A stretch of 20,773 nucleotides of DNA from Ophiothrix spiculata (taxonomy: Eukaryota > Echinodermata > Ophiuroidea > Amphilepidida > Ophiotrichidae): the NCBI GenBank assembly GCA_000969725.1, contig JXSR01S063224.1; one strand, 5' to 3'. The translations under genes were made by a program, and so were the position numbers. The notes beneath the pieces were generated by a model, which was given only the letters and a program-made list of their open reading frames with translations, was not told where the DNA came from and did not search any database. Below, one piece after another: positions 16,101-20,773 of the stretch (position 1 is the first letter of the stretch; each line of letters opens with the position of its first letter).

Positions 16101-18360
16101 CCTTCATCTCTTTCTCTTCTTCCGTGACCACCTCTGTCTCTTTGATTTGCCTCTGATTCATAATTGTAATCCTCATCATGATCACTAACCCTATGTCTTT
16201 CTCCTCTGTGCCTTGCCTTCATTTTATGATCTCTATCACTCTGAGTATCTTTTTCCTTCCGACTAGTACGTGAATTGTCATCTCCATCATGCTCCTCGTC
16301 CCTCACACATGATCTTGGATTCTTTGACTTCGCATCATACCTTGTGCTCTCCTCATCCGAGCCATCTTCGTCGTAACTTTTTCTATCACAATGCTCATCA
16401 AATCCCACCGACTGGTGTTTCTTATCCGTTCCCAATTCTCTTGCTGCATGAGCTTTCTTTGACTTTCTGTGAGCCGACTTATCATAATCATCATGTTCAT
16501 TTCGGTATCTTGAGTGTTGGGATGATTTCTCCTTGTCGGAATCAACACTCGACACGGAATCTCGCAATGATTTTGAGTCCATCATCTCATCATCCATGCG
16601 CATCTTTCCAAACTTTGAATACACCTGCTCACCCTCATCATAGTTCTCTTCAGTCCCTTTCTGTCTCCCTCTACTATTTTGTCCCGATTTCTGGAACCTC
16701 TTGTTTTCCTTCACATGGTCAGTATCTCTTGATTTACCAGATTTCACAGTTATTGTCAGATCTTTCTTATCAGGGCTCACTGCAACCTTCCTTGCACTTG
16801 GCTCCTCATCATGTTCACTATGCTCCTGCTCCTGATTTGTATGTTCTTCAATTTCATCAGAGTAATGACGATCAGATCGCCGTTGTTCAACTTTCTTTGG
16901 TATATATAGAGCTCGTTCAGGACGTTTACCATGAAAGGGTGCATCCCTACTATCATGACGTCTTGCATGATGTGACCTGTCAACTTTCCGCTCAGAATCT
17001 CTTTGATGTCTTTCATCAGGACCTCTATTCCTAGATTTAGTTGTGTCATTACCATATTGCTTCTTAGCAGTTGTGTCACTTTTCTTCATTCTGTCAGCAT
17101 GATCAGATTGGGAAGGGCGATGTTTCTCATGTTCTTTGTCTGTTCTTTTTCTCCCTCCACTTTGACCTCTTCCACTGCCTTGATCTCTTCCACTGCCTTG
17201 ATCTTTCCCACCACCTTGATCTCTTCCACTACCACGATCTCTTACGTTGCCTTGATCTCTTCCGCTGCCTTGATCTTTCCCACCACCTTGATCTCTTCCA
17301 CCACCACGATCTCTTCCCCTGCCTTGATCTTTCCCACCACCTTGATCTCTTCCACTACCAAGATCTCTTACGTTGCCTTGATCTCTTCCGCTACCTTGAT
17401 CTCTCCCACCACCTTGATCTCTTCCACCACCACGATCTCTTACGTTGCCTTGATCTCTTCCACCGCCTTGATCTCTTACACCAGCTCGATCTCTTCTACT
17501 ATCTCGAACCCTTCCGCCTTGATCCTTCCCACGACCTTCATCTCTTCCATCACCTGCCATTCCTCGTTTCTCATCTTTAGATGATCTTGGATGTCCCATT
17601 TTCTCCACCTCATCTTGTTTCTCTCTATCCTGTCTTCCATCAACCGTTACGTTTTCTTGCATAGCCACATCATTCTGACTGCTTTCATGATTTGGAGCAT
17701 CCTTAATGGGACTCTCATCTGCAGATTGACTGTAGTAGAACTTTGGTTCAGCCGGAGGTTTTTCATTCATCAACTCTTTCACCCAATCCCATTCTGCAGG
17801 ATTCTCATCCTCATTTTGCTCTTCAACAGTTCCCTGTAAACTTGAGTCTGAAGATTTAGATGGTTCCCCTCTTCTTGGCTTTCTCGCTATTTGCTCTCTT
17901 TGTGGCTTTGGAGAAAACTCAACACTTGGTACATCATCCTTTCTTAATGGTCCACTACCCTTGGAAATACTAATACTGGCATCTTTTGAAGGCGATACCT
18001 TCACAGTTTCCTGTGTAGATCCATCTTGCTTTGAGATTGTCACATCGCCTTTGCCACCTTTCCACGTCTGGATCAATTCAACTGTTGTTGGGCTAATCTG
18101 TGCTGGTTCTGTAACATTAACTTCCGTTTGAACATGCAGGGCATCCTTTGGGGGATTATCAACTGATCTTGGGTTCTTAGCTGGTCTTTTATTTCTTCCA
18201 TCAGACTGTTTCTGAAGACTTGAAGACTCTGAAGTTTTACCTGGCTTGGTCCTGTTTTCAGCAGGATTGTCTTTCTTGGCCGGGACAGTGTCTTTTGATT
18301 TTATATCTTTATTGGGTGATTTATTTTCCTGTTTGTTCCGTTGATGAGGTTTCCTTGTGC
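1092..18360 (-). CDS. SMG6: SMG6/EST1A NMD endonuclease, five exons visible, incomplete at both ends
   Basis: Spliced CDS: join 15087-18360, 11888-11990, 11246-11320, 7282-7389 and 1092-1198, read on the minus strand. SMG6 is known to cut nonsense-containing mRNAs through a C-terminal PIN domain, after recruitment by phosphorylated UPF1 and by the exon junction complex. Seen here: a long disordered N-terminal part, then helices of the 14-3-3-like/TPR domain. Landmarks I recognise from human SMG6 occur in order: RLWDPSKPQEKPAL (human RLWDPNNPDQKPAL), VEQLLWKSAYYQ (VDQILWKNAFYQ), YKFSLEDY (YKFKLEDY) and VKLALLSAQRCMIALGDI (VKYALISAQRCMICQGDI). Intron phases agree at all four junctions. No initiator codon and no PIN domain are in the window, so the start lies beyond 20773 and the nuclease half before position 1. 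The human protein is about 1,420 residues. Here the part before the 14-3-3-like domain already exceeds 1,000, about twice the human length. Identity is very secure; the 5' structure is unknown. Confidence 0.94.
1495..1810. mobile_element. Short non-autonomous inverted-repeat element
   Basis: The left end has ACAGCTAAATAAATCCTTGT after TTTATATAT. The right end is its reverse complement with few changes: ACAAAGATTTATTTAGCTG then TCATATAAA. The arms are about 28 bp and the element about 316 bp. It has no coding capacity. The right arm overlaps the start of the foldback at 1808-1978, so the two may be parts of one composite or adjacent insertions. Superfamily not determined. Confidence 0.6.
1808..1978. 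mobile_element. Foldback MITE with about 80-bp arms
   Basis: The left arm (1808-1889) and right arm (1900-1978) are near-perfect reverse complements. Shared words include ACAAATAATGAAT, ACAAATATTTCAT, GGTGAAAGAT and CCATTCAA. The centre is a short CGGCTTCGCCTCG loop. Transcribed from either strand it would give a long hairpin. It has no coding capacity. Confidence 0.8.
2186..2389. mobile_element. 204-bp MITE with TACTGTA termini and CGCGAAAA repeats
   Basis: The left end TACTGTATAAGTGGTATTTT and the right end, read as reverse complement TACTGTAAACGCCAATATTT, align over about 28 bp. Inside are repeated TTCGCGC / GCGCGAAAA words in both orientations, a CpG-rich island in AT-rich intron. No convincing target duplication was found, and no coding capacity. 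Confidence 0.6.
2406..2626 (+). repeat. Dispersed repeat R1, copy 1
   Basis: Matches the reverse complement of 5530-5756 along its length. Anchors are GCGTTGCGCAG, ACAAGGAATCCAAATATG and GTAGGAGGTAGGGTT. It begins just after the right end of the MITE at 2186-2389. It has no coding capacity and its family is unknown. Confidence 0.75.
3223..3262. repeat. C12-A13 homopolymer junction followed by A-rich tract
   Basis: A run of twelve C is followed directly by thirteen A and then AAAAGAAAA-type sequence. A second C-then-A tract with the same strand asymmetry occurs at 15045-15065. Confidence 0.9.
4502..4576 (+). mobile_element. tRNA-derived SINE remnant
   Basis: TGGCGTAGCGTAG at 4511-4523 resembles an RNA polymerase III A box. 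GGTTCGATTTC at 4547-4557 is a good B box inside a T-arm-like hairpin (TTGGG, TTCGATT loop, TCCAA). A ten-base A run follows at 4567. The acceptor stem is not recognisable and the A-to-B spacing is a little short, so it is not a functional tRNA gene. A decayed SINE head with A tail fits best. Confidence 0.45.
5395..5490 (-). repeat. Dispersed repeat R1, partial diverged copy
   Basis: Shares CAGAAAATGTATACTCTA and flanking loosely conserved sequence with 5530-5756, in the same orientation. It looks like a decayed tandem partner. Confidence 0.5.
5530..5756 (-). repeat. Dispersed repeat R1, copy 2 (inverted)
   Basis: Inverted relative to copy 1 at 2406-2626, about 3 kb away in the same SMG6 intron. 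Anchors on the plus strand are CATATTTGGATTCCTTGT, AACCCTACCTCCTA and CTGCGCAATGC. A more diverged partial copy in the same orientation precedes it at about 5395-5490; both share CAGAAAATGTATACTCTA. Confidence 0.75.
6733..7248. mobile_element. TTAA-flanked non-autonomous DNA transposon
   Basis: TTAA at 6733-6736 is followed by GAACGATCGCGTTGATAA. TTAA at 7245-7248 is preceded by a sequence whose reverse complement is AGACGATCGCGGTGTTAA. The termini match at 14 of 18 positions, including the 9-mer ACGATCGCG. The 516-bp element contains CpG-rich patches (AGCGCGCTA at 6852, TAGCGCGCATG near 7099) and no coding capacity. TTAA target sites are typical of piggyBac and Kolobok; I cannot tell which. 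Confidence 0.65.
7282..7389 (-). CDS. SMG6: SMG6 exon, 14-3-3-like/TPR domain (108 nt)
   Basis: Thirty-six codons beginning GTEFYKGVLSKLESGYKF and continuing SLEDYSGMDPLRDEKRRS. Human SMG6 reads GSDFFDSLLQKLQVTYKF, then KLEDYMDGLAIRSKPLRKT. The acceptor is CTCTTATTCAG; the donor is AGT/GTAAGT at 7281. Both ends are phase 0, so the exon could be skipped without a frameshift. The YKFSLEDY core is strongly conserved. It is followed by a 6.1-kb intron full of inverted-repeat transposons. On the left, 34 bp downstream of the donor, begins the right terminus of the TTAA-flanked element at 6733-7248. Confidence 0.95.
7463..8815. mobile_element. 1.35-kb inverted-repeat DNA element
   Basis: A perfect 19-bp inverted repeat, GAATTCCATACCTGCCAAC, marks both ends. 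Subterminal features: AAATCGGGACA near both ends; a perfect 10-bp-arm palindrome AAAATCGGGA/TCCCGATTTT at 8744-8765; and an alternating CG run near 7511-7523. The interior has GC-rich GGGGTCC words and a diverged tandem duplication of about 94 bp (8573 and 8667). No transposase frame is visible, so it is non-autonomous. The target duplication is ambiguous because the termini include the palindrome GAATTC. Confidence 0.7.
8920..9290. mobile_element. Large imperfect foldback element
   Basis: Arms converge on CACGCAAAGCGTG near 9134-9146. Paired blocks: CATAGATTTA (8931) with TAAATCTATG (9268); CATGGAGCTAAAATTGGGGT (9006) with its counterpart ending at 9240; and TGCGCAAATA (about 9097) with TATTTGCGCA (9162-9171). 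The left arm is longer, so one arm has gained or lost about 60 bp. It is CpG-rich compared with the surroundings and has no convincing coding sequence. Confidence 0.65.
9381..9616. mobile_element. 236-bp MITE with CAGG termini and 6-bp target duplication
   Basis: The left terminus CAGGGACTGTCTTTT and the right terminus (reverse complement CAGGCACTGTCTTTT) agree at 14 of 15 bases. GTTCAA flanks both sides (9375-9380 and 9617-9622). Inside, ATCACTCTC/GAGAGTGAT occurs four times in alternating orientation, including a perfect 12-bp-arm hairpin at 9416-9464. The CAGG ends recall hAT elements, but those usually make 8-bp duplications. Confidence 0.75.
9841..9905 (+). other. tRNA-like segment with B box
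   Basis: GGTTCAAACCC at 9889-9899 within a small hairpin (CTGGG/CCCAG) resembles a T arm. TGGCTTGACATAGCG upstream is a weak A-box candidate. It may be a decayed SINE head; the evidence is thin. Confidence 0.25.
10015..10215. mobile_element. 201-bp hAT-like MITE with repeated GCACACC
   Basis: The left end CAGGCCTTGTATTTTGA and the right end (reverse complement CAGGCCTTGTTTTTTGA) differ at one base. A perfect GGTGTGC/GCACACC hairpin lies near the left end, and several further CACACC-type motifs follow. CAGG ends suggest hAT, but no clean 8-bp target duplication is seen. Confidence 0.65.
10381..10423 (+). ncRNA. Hammerhead-ribozyme-like fold (type I, minimal stem III)
   Basis: In order: ACCGG (10381-10385), CTGAAGA core (10386-10392), one extra C, GTGG, loop TTGGTA, CCAC (10404-10407), GAAA (10408-10411), a very short stem III around GCTCT, then the TTC cleavage-type triplet (10416-10418), and CCGGT pairing with ACCGG. 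This matches the CUGANGA...GAAA...NUH layout of type I hammerheads known from Penelope-like elements and retrozymes. The extra C at 10393 breaks the strict core, so activity is doubtful. It could be coincidence. Confidence 0.4.
10827..10837. repeat. Target-site duplication copy carrying a decoy splice donor
   Basis: A second AATACTTACAT, on the other side of the LINE. On the minus strand it presents an intact GTAAGTATT donor 410 bp downstream of the real one, without the exon before it. Confidence 0.88.
10838..11236 (+). mobile_element. 5'-truncated LINE fragment (RTE-like 3' end) with ATG-repeat tail
   Basis: Encodes the C-terminal tail typical of some non-LTR retrotransposons. First comes DGTFTRLLMRVQNMSWKQHP and TKHQIYGDIPP, then in another frame AQRRAQFAGHCFRAKDQIIS, DLLLWRLP, RPLTYPDTICRDTGL, ELGSAMCDKDNW and ISTEVEG with its own TGA. 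One frameshift near 10980 separates the two parts. The stop falls directly in a short ATG repeat, with essentially no 3' untranslated region, as in RTE-type elements. AATACTTACAT flanks both sides (10827-10837, 11237-11247), so this is a bona fide retrotransposition event. The first 50 bases contain repeated ACTTAAAGAGCTTC and may be a 5' junction artefact. It is antisense to SMG6. Confidence 0.88.
11237..11247. repeat. Target-site duplication copy spanning the SMG6 splice donor
   Basis: AATACTTACAT; read on the minus strand it is AT/GTAAGTATT, the functional donor of the 75-nt exon. Its twin is at 10827-10837. Confidence 0.88.
11246..11320 (-). CDS. SMG6: SMG6 exon, 14-3-3-like domain (75 nt), LINE inserted at its donor
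   Basis: Twenty-five codons: LIEALRKHQDPADNSKDY then LMSLLEH. This aligns with human VIEKFRQLVKDP, PEQIRNRLLELLDE. The acceptor is TTTTCTACGCAG; the donor is CAT/GTAAGTATT at 11245, phase 0 on both sides. It is short and of modest similarity, but it sits in the right order, has consensus splice sites, and joins LLEH to GTEFYKG as human joins LLDE to GSDFFDS. The donor lies inside an 11-bp target-site duplication made by a LINE whose 3' tail begins at 11236, so only the first nine intron bases are ancestral before foreign sequence begins. The intron downstream is 3.9 kb. Confidence 0.88.
11321..11887 (-). other. SMG6: SMG6 intron, 567 bp
   Basis: The shortest intron seen. It holds the 30-bp tandem duplication and a very weak tRNA-like stretch near 11775-11820; otherwise AT-rich and featureless. 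Confidence 0.9.
11549..11608. repeat. 30-bp tandem duplication
   Basis: Two adjacent 30-bp units begin GAGTGCACA and end ACCAGACT or ACCAGGCT. They lie in the 567-bp SMG6 intron; no further function is apparent. Confidence 0.7.
11888..11990 (-). CDS. SMG6: SMG6 exon, 14-3-3-like domain (103 nt)
   Basis: The acceptor has a clear polypyrimidine tract ending TTTTTAG. The first base completes the Gln codon left by the large exon (CA+G). Thirty-four codons follow, reading HDLEIVCEKLLLLDLD, then NKYNVEQLLWKSAYYQ after two intervening residues. The human counterpart runs LRAELLQLYERCILLDIEF, then NVDQILWKNAFYQ. The donor is CAG/GTACGG, phase 0. The amphipathic Leu/acidic pattern fits helices of the 14-3-3-like fold that contacts phosphorylated UPF1 in the SMG5/6/7 family. 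It is separated from the large exon by a 3.1-kb intron and from the next exon by 567 bp. Confidence 0.95.
13117..13140. repeat. Short perfect hairpin in intron
   Basis: AAAAATCTGT and ACAGATTTTT flank a three-base spacer. A diverged GTCTAACAGA copy occurs near 13282, so this may be part of a decayed tandem duplication. Confidence 0.6.
14041..14105. repeat. Left subterminal block of GGTTGTCCG motifs
   Basis: A 21-bp perfect palindrome, GGTTGTCCG facing CGGACAACC, is followed by GGTTGTCC words at +33 and +52. The same arrangement recurs at 14361-14430. In hAT elements subterminal repeats bind transposase; that role here is inference. Confidence 0.85.
14361..14430. repeat. Right subterminal block of GGTTGTCCG motifs
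   Basis: Direct-orientation partner of 14041-14105 at an offset of exactly 320 bp, with the same 21-bp palindrome design and the same +33 and +52 spacing. The last motif is GGTTGTCCCGGGCAACC, itself near-palindromic. Confidence 0.85.
15045..15065. repeat. C9-A12 tract just downstream of an SMG6 donor
   Basis: On the transcribed (minus) strand this reads T12 then G9, starting 20 bases after the GT of the large exon's donor. U-rich stretches just after a donor can recruit TIA1-type splicing factors, but a role here is inference. Confidence 0.85.
15087..18360 (-). CDS. SMG6: SMG6 large exon: disordered N-terminal region and first helix of the 14-3-3-like domain
   Basis: A single open frame of about 1,090 codons. 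The acceptor is a pyrimidine-rich tract ending TCTGCAG just above 18360; the donor is CA/GTAAGT at 15086-15085. The exon takes one base of its first codon from an upstream exon and leaves two bases (CA) for the next. The first in-frame Met is well inside, so translation starts upstream. Order along the protein: Ser/Lys/Pro-rich start; acidic EWDWVKELMNEKPP near residue 210; hexapeptide repeat at about residues 295-402; RPERALYIPKKVEQRR near residue 479; long Arg/Asp/Ser/His-rich tract; RLWDPSKPQEKPAL around 15680-15720; a Tyr/Pro/Gly-rich stretch around 15420-15560 like the one in human SMG6; and finally MRMLREASQMDNELTNLVSR, matching the first 14-3-3-like helix. The length is unusual and comes from low-complexity, repeat-driven expansion. 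No stop interrupts it, so it looks functional. Confidence 0.93.
16877..16924 (-). other. SMG6: Candidate exon-junction-complex binding motif (EBM) in SMG6
   Basis: This stretch encodes RPERALYIPKKVEQRR. Human SMG6 carries two N-terminal EBMs of the form PDLEIYKPGLSRLR and PDLQIYQPGRRLQT, and UPF3B has RPAIQLYQPGARSRNR. Shared features are an aliphatic residue before Tyr, then X-Pro, then a basic tail; the leading Arg-Pro matches UPF3B. The Gly after Pro in known EBMs is Lys here. It lies inside a region of otherwise low-complexity Arg/Asp/His sequence, so a compact YxP core stands out. The assignment is by eye and not certain. Confidence 0.5.
17153..17476 (-). repeat. SMG6: 18-unit coding hexapeptide repeat (R/K)D(Q/R/L)G(G/S/N/R)(G/V) in SMG6
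   Basis: Eighteen consecutive 18-bp units encode RDQGGG-like hexapeptides. Variants include RDQGNV, RDRGGG, RDLGSG, KDQGSG and a terminal RGQSGG. A higher-order period of seven units (126 bp) is visible: the run RDQGNV, R-D-(L/R)-GSG, RDQGGG, KDQG(R/S)G recurs seven units later. The frame never breaks. RG-rich disordered repeats of this kind are generally associated with RNA binding or condensation; a role here is inference. Such tandem arrays expand and contract by slippage or unequal exchange, so length polymorphism is likely. Confidence 0.95.
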
Positions 18361-18548
18361 CTGCAGATAAAAAAGATAAAGATTATAAAGTAAATAATTA
18401 GACTCAGTTACAAAATCCATAGCATATCCCTTGCATTCTACAACATTGTGAACTGGTGTTTTTGTGTTGTGTAAGAGACAAGCAATGATAAACTACCTTT
18501 GTATGTCACGTAATACATCTTGCAGGCATAAAAAATGACTTTAAAAAA

Positions 18549-18633
18549 AAAAAAAGCTGAAAGGGTCAAAATTTGCAACAAATAGCTTAAAAATATGCTG
18601 ATTTTACAAGAAAAAGCTATAAAAAAAAAGTGT
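18549..18633 (+). repeat. Dispersed repeat R2, copy 1
   Basis: Shares AGCTGAAA, CAAATTTTGCA-like, AGCTTAAAA and GCTGATTT words, in the same order and spacing, with 20452-20555. It lies in the SMG6 intron upstream of the large exon. Confidence 0.55.
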
Positions 18634-19844
18634 ACAATTCCAGGAAAAAAAACTGAATTCAGCTGATTCATGGTACTTTCAGGATGCATTATGGGACATA
18701 CCAAAAATAGTCTATAGATTAGGATTTATTTATTTTGTGCATGAATATGTCATAATTTTGGTTTTATTTTTGGCTAAATTTGTTGGTGCTACTACATGAA
18801 CTCACCTTGACCATAAGTTCATTTGAATATTTAGTAAGATTCGGTAGGTAGTTATGATTTAATAAATACCAACTAATTTATTTCCCTGTATGGTTGGTCA
18901 TATCGGTTTATGTGTGTTTTAGCGGTCAAGATACTTCAAACTTGTAAGATTTATAGAGTTCCATTTGTACTTTTTTAGGAAAACTAAGATTTGGTTTACT
19001 TTCCATGAATGTAAATAAAAAATAGTCACCTTCAAATTTCAATTTTGGGTTAGGTTTCCAGCCTATTATTCTTAATCTACTCTTCATAATTATGTTACTA
19101 CACACCCGCTCTAAAGTATTTCTGCACAATTAAAAACGTCAAAAAACTCACCAGCGCTACCCCAGGCTGTTATCTCAATACTGCAGACCTACGTGTTAGG
19201 GATGCAGTATATATATGTACAACTGTATAACTGTACAGCTACCATTGAAATCTTCATTTAAGTACAATATTTGTTTTCGGATCCCAGCATCTTTCGGAAG
19301 TTCTATTTTTCACAAGTGAAGTTTTTTATGAAAGAGCAAAAATGCAGTAATAAAATATATATTTCGGTCACATTCAAAATTATCAGATTTTGACACACTA
19401 TTGATCTAAATACATGCCATGTTTCTTCTTGTGTCAGGTATATTCAAAAGTCTAAACCACCATTCCCATGAACCTCAGTGCTGAGGCTCAGGTAAAATGT
19501 CCCCGCACTCACTAAGCTTACTCTCATAAATTGAGAGTCTGGTATGGTCTTCGTCATGGTCCAATTTAATTTCCCTTTGGGAAGTTCACTTTCTCATCTT
19601 TGCCAAAATAATGTCTAAGTTTTATCTCTTACTGCTGGGGTTACAAGTTGTCTTTAGCCAAAATATGACCTAGATTAAACTACTAAATCCTGAGATCTTG
19701 ATCGACTGATCTACCTCAAGTATACATCACAATTACCTTGACGATTCCTGCTTGATTCCTTTCGACCTGGATCTTCAACCTTGTATTAGGCCTATTAGAT
19801 GAGCCTGACCCAAGTATACTTTAGGTCCTATCCAAAATTTTAAG

Positions 19845-19965
19845 GTTAGGGTCAGTATGTCAGTTTGGGTATGTTTAGGGTTCGGGTTGGATCATGGTTA
19901 GTGAGTTAGGGTCGGGTCATTGTTTAGTGATTTAGGGATGTGTCATGGTTAAGCTCAAGTTTTTG
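19845..19965. repeat. Decayed G/T-rich tandem repeat
   Basis: About three diverged units built on GGGTCGGGTCATGGTTAGTGAGTTAG-like sequence, period about 28-32 bp, with several GTTAGGG words. Too irregular to be telomeric. Confidence 0.5.
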
Positions 19966-20451
19966 ATGGTATAATCTTTCCAAAGACAATGATATCTAAA
20001 CTTGCCTACCTGAGGATGACTGGGAAACTTCCTGCCTTGGACAGTAGGACCTAAAAACTAATTCTGACTAGATCCAAAATATACCTAACAATAAGATTCC
20101 TGCTTGAATCCTTTGACCTGCATTGGATGACCCTGGCCTCTCTCTTTTGATACCGTATCATACATTTTTCTACCTTGAACACCTGGACCCTGTGTTCTTA
20201 GGCACTGGAGCCCAATTGAGATGTATGAGATTATTGTAAAATATTCATTTCATGTTTTGAAATTTATACCTAAACGTGCATTATCAAGCCTATGGTGGCC
20301 ATCTTGGAAAATCAAAACTGTGGCCAGATTGCGGACAGCCAAACAAAGTTGTGGCTAAATTATGCTCCAACGCCTTAAATAACTCTGACCTATCAAAAAT
20401 AGACCTTGACAATAATTCATTAAGATTTGATCAGACCTGAAACTGAATCTT

Positions 20452-20555
20452 AAAGAAAAGAGCTGAAACCCATCAAATTTTGCACCAAAGAGCTTAAAAT
20501 AGGCTGATTTAACAAAAGTGTAATAAAAAGAGCTGAAATAAGCAAAGAGCTGAAA
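20452..20555 (+). repeat. Dispersed repeat R2, copy 2
   Basis: Same orientation as copy 1. It contains three AAAGAGCTGAAA-type words, suggesting internal short-period repetition. Confidence 0.55.
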
Positions 20556-20611
20556 AGTTTCAGGTTCAGATTCAATAAATAGATTCAGTTATGCCTTTTT
20601 ATTCACTGCTC

Positions 20612-20773
20612 GAAGCCTGGATGACCCAGAGCTCTTGCTTGAACCCTGGATGACCCAAACCTCTTGCTTGAACCCTGGATGACCCAGAGCTCTTGCTTGA
20701 ACCCTGGATGACCCAACCTCTTGCTTGGAACCCTGGATGACCCAGACCTCTTGCTTGAACCCTGGATGACCCA
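20612..20773. repeat. 29-bp minisatellite, continuing past the window edge
   Basis: Units start at 20612, 20641, 20670, 20699, 20728 and 20757 (partial). The consensus begins GAACCCTGGATGACCCA and ends CTCTTGCTT. One unit is 28 bp plus an extra G. Units alternate between AGAGCTC and AAACCTC/AGACCTC variants. Decayed relatives (CCTGCTTGAATCCTTTGACC, GGATGACCCTGG) lie upstream at about 19745 and 20100, so the array was once larger or seeded repeatedly. Confidence 0.92.

Larger units (their letters stand above)
18361..20773 (-). other. SMG6: SMG6 upstream intron sequence, incomplete
   Basis: Precedes the large exon's acceptor. No confident coding exon, promoter or CpG island is seen; repeats are listed separately. 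A possible 37-nt exon at 19152-19188 is discussed as a finding. The region 18640-19840 otherwise shows nothing recognised. Confidence 0.7.

Noticed and set aside
15448-17839. Long plus-strand open frames opposite the large SMG6 exon, up to 254 codons.
   Set aside because: They arise because the repetitive Asp/Arg/Gly-rich coding strand lacks stop complements. Their His/Leu/Ser-rich products resemble nothing, and the minus frame is clearly the conserved one.
19845-19965. GTTAGGG words suggesting an interstitial telomeric repeat.
   Set aside because: The unit is about 30 bp and irregular; TTAGGG is never tandem.

Overview
The window looks like animal (metazoan) nuclear DNA. It has one spliced gene with short exons and kilobase introns, LINE fragments, hAT-type and other inverted-repeat transposons, and AT-rich intronic filler. 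The recurrent GGCCTATA/TAGGCCTA words and the repeat mix suggest a marine invertebrate, perhaps an echinoderm or another non-vertebrate deuterostome. That placement is an impression and was not tested.

The only host gene I can support is SMG6 (EST1A), the endonuclease of nonsense-mediated mRNA decay, on the minus strand and incomplete at both ends. Five coding exons are visible in transcription order: a 3,274-nt exon (15087-18360) with the disordered N-terminal region and the first helix of the 14-3-3-like domain, then four short exons (11888-11990, 11246-11320, 7282-7389, 1092-1198) carrying that domain onward. Codons join in phase across every junction, and the peptides follow the human SMG6 order. 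The initiator exon lies beyond the right edge. The rest of the TPR region and the PIN nuclease domain lie beyond the left edge.

The introns are a transposon museum. From left to right: an antisense CR1/L2-type LINE 3' part (1-947); an inverted-repeat element abutting a large foldback (1495-1978); a 204-bp MITE (2186-2389); an inverted pair of one dispersed repeat (2406-2626 and 5530-5756); a tRNA-like SINE remnant (4502-4576); a TTAA-flanked MITE (6733-7248); a 1.35-kb inverted-repeat element (7463-8815); another large foldback (about 8920-9290); two short MITEs (9381-9616, 10015-10215); a hammerhead-ribozyme-like fold (10381-10423); a second, antisense LINE fragment (10838-11236); and a hAT-like MITE (14015-14455) nested in an older element (13801-14838). 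A 29-bp minisatellite runs off the right edge.

Three observations stand out. The LINE fragment at 10838-11236 is bounded by an 11-bp target duplication that spans the 5' splice site of a 75-nt SMG6 exon, so the insertion copied the splice donor. The large SMG6 exon contains an 18-unit hexapeptide repeat and a motif resembling the exon-junction-complex binding motif. The hAT-like MITE has two direct subterminal blocks of GGTTGTCCG palindromes with identical spacing.
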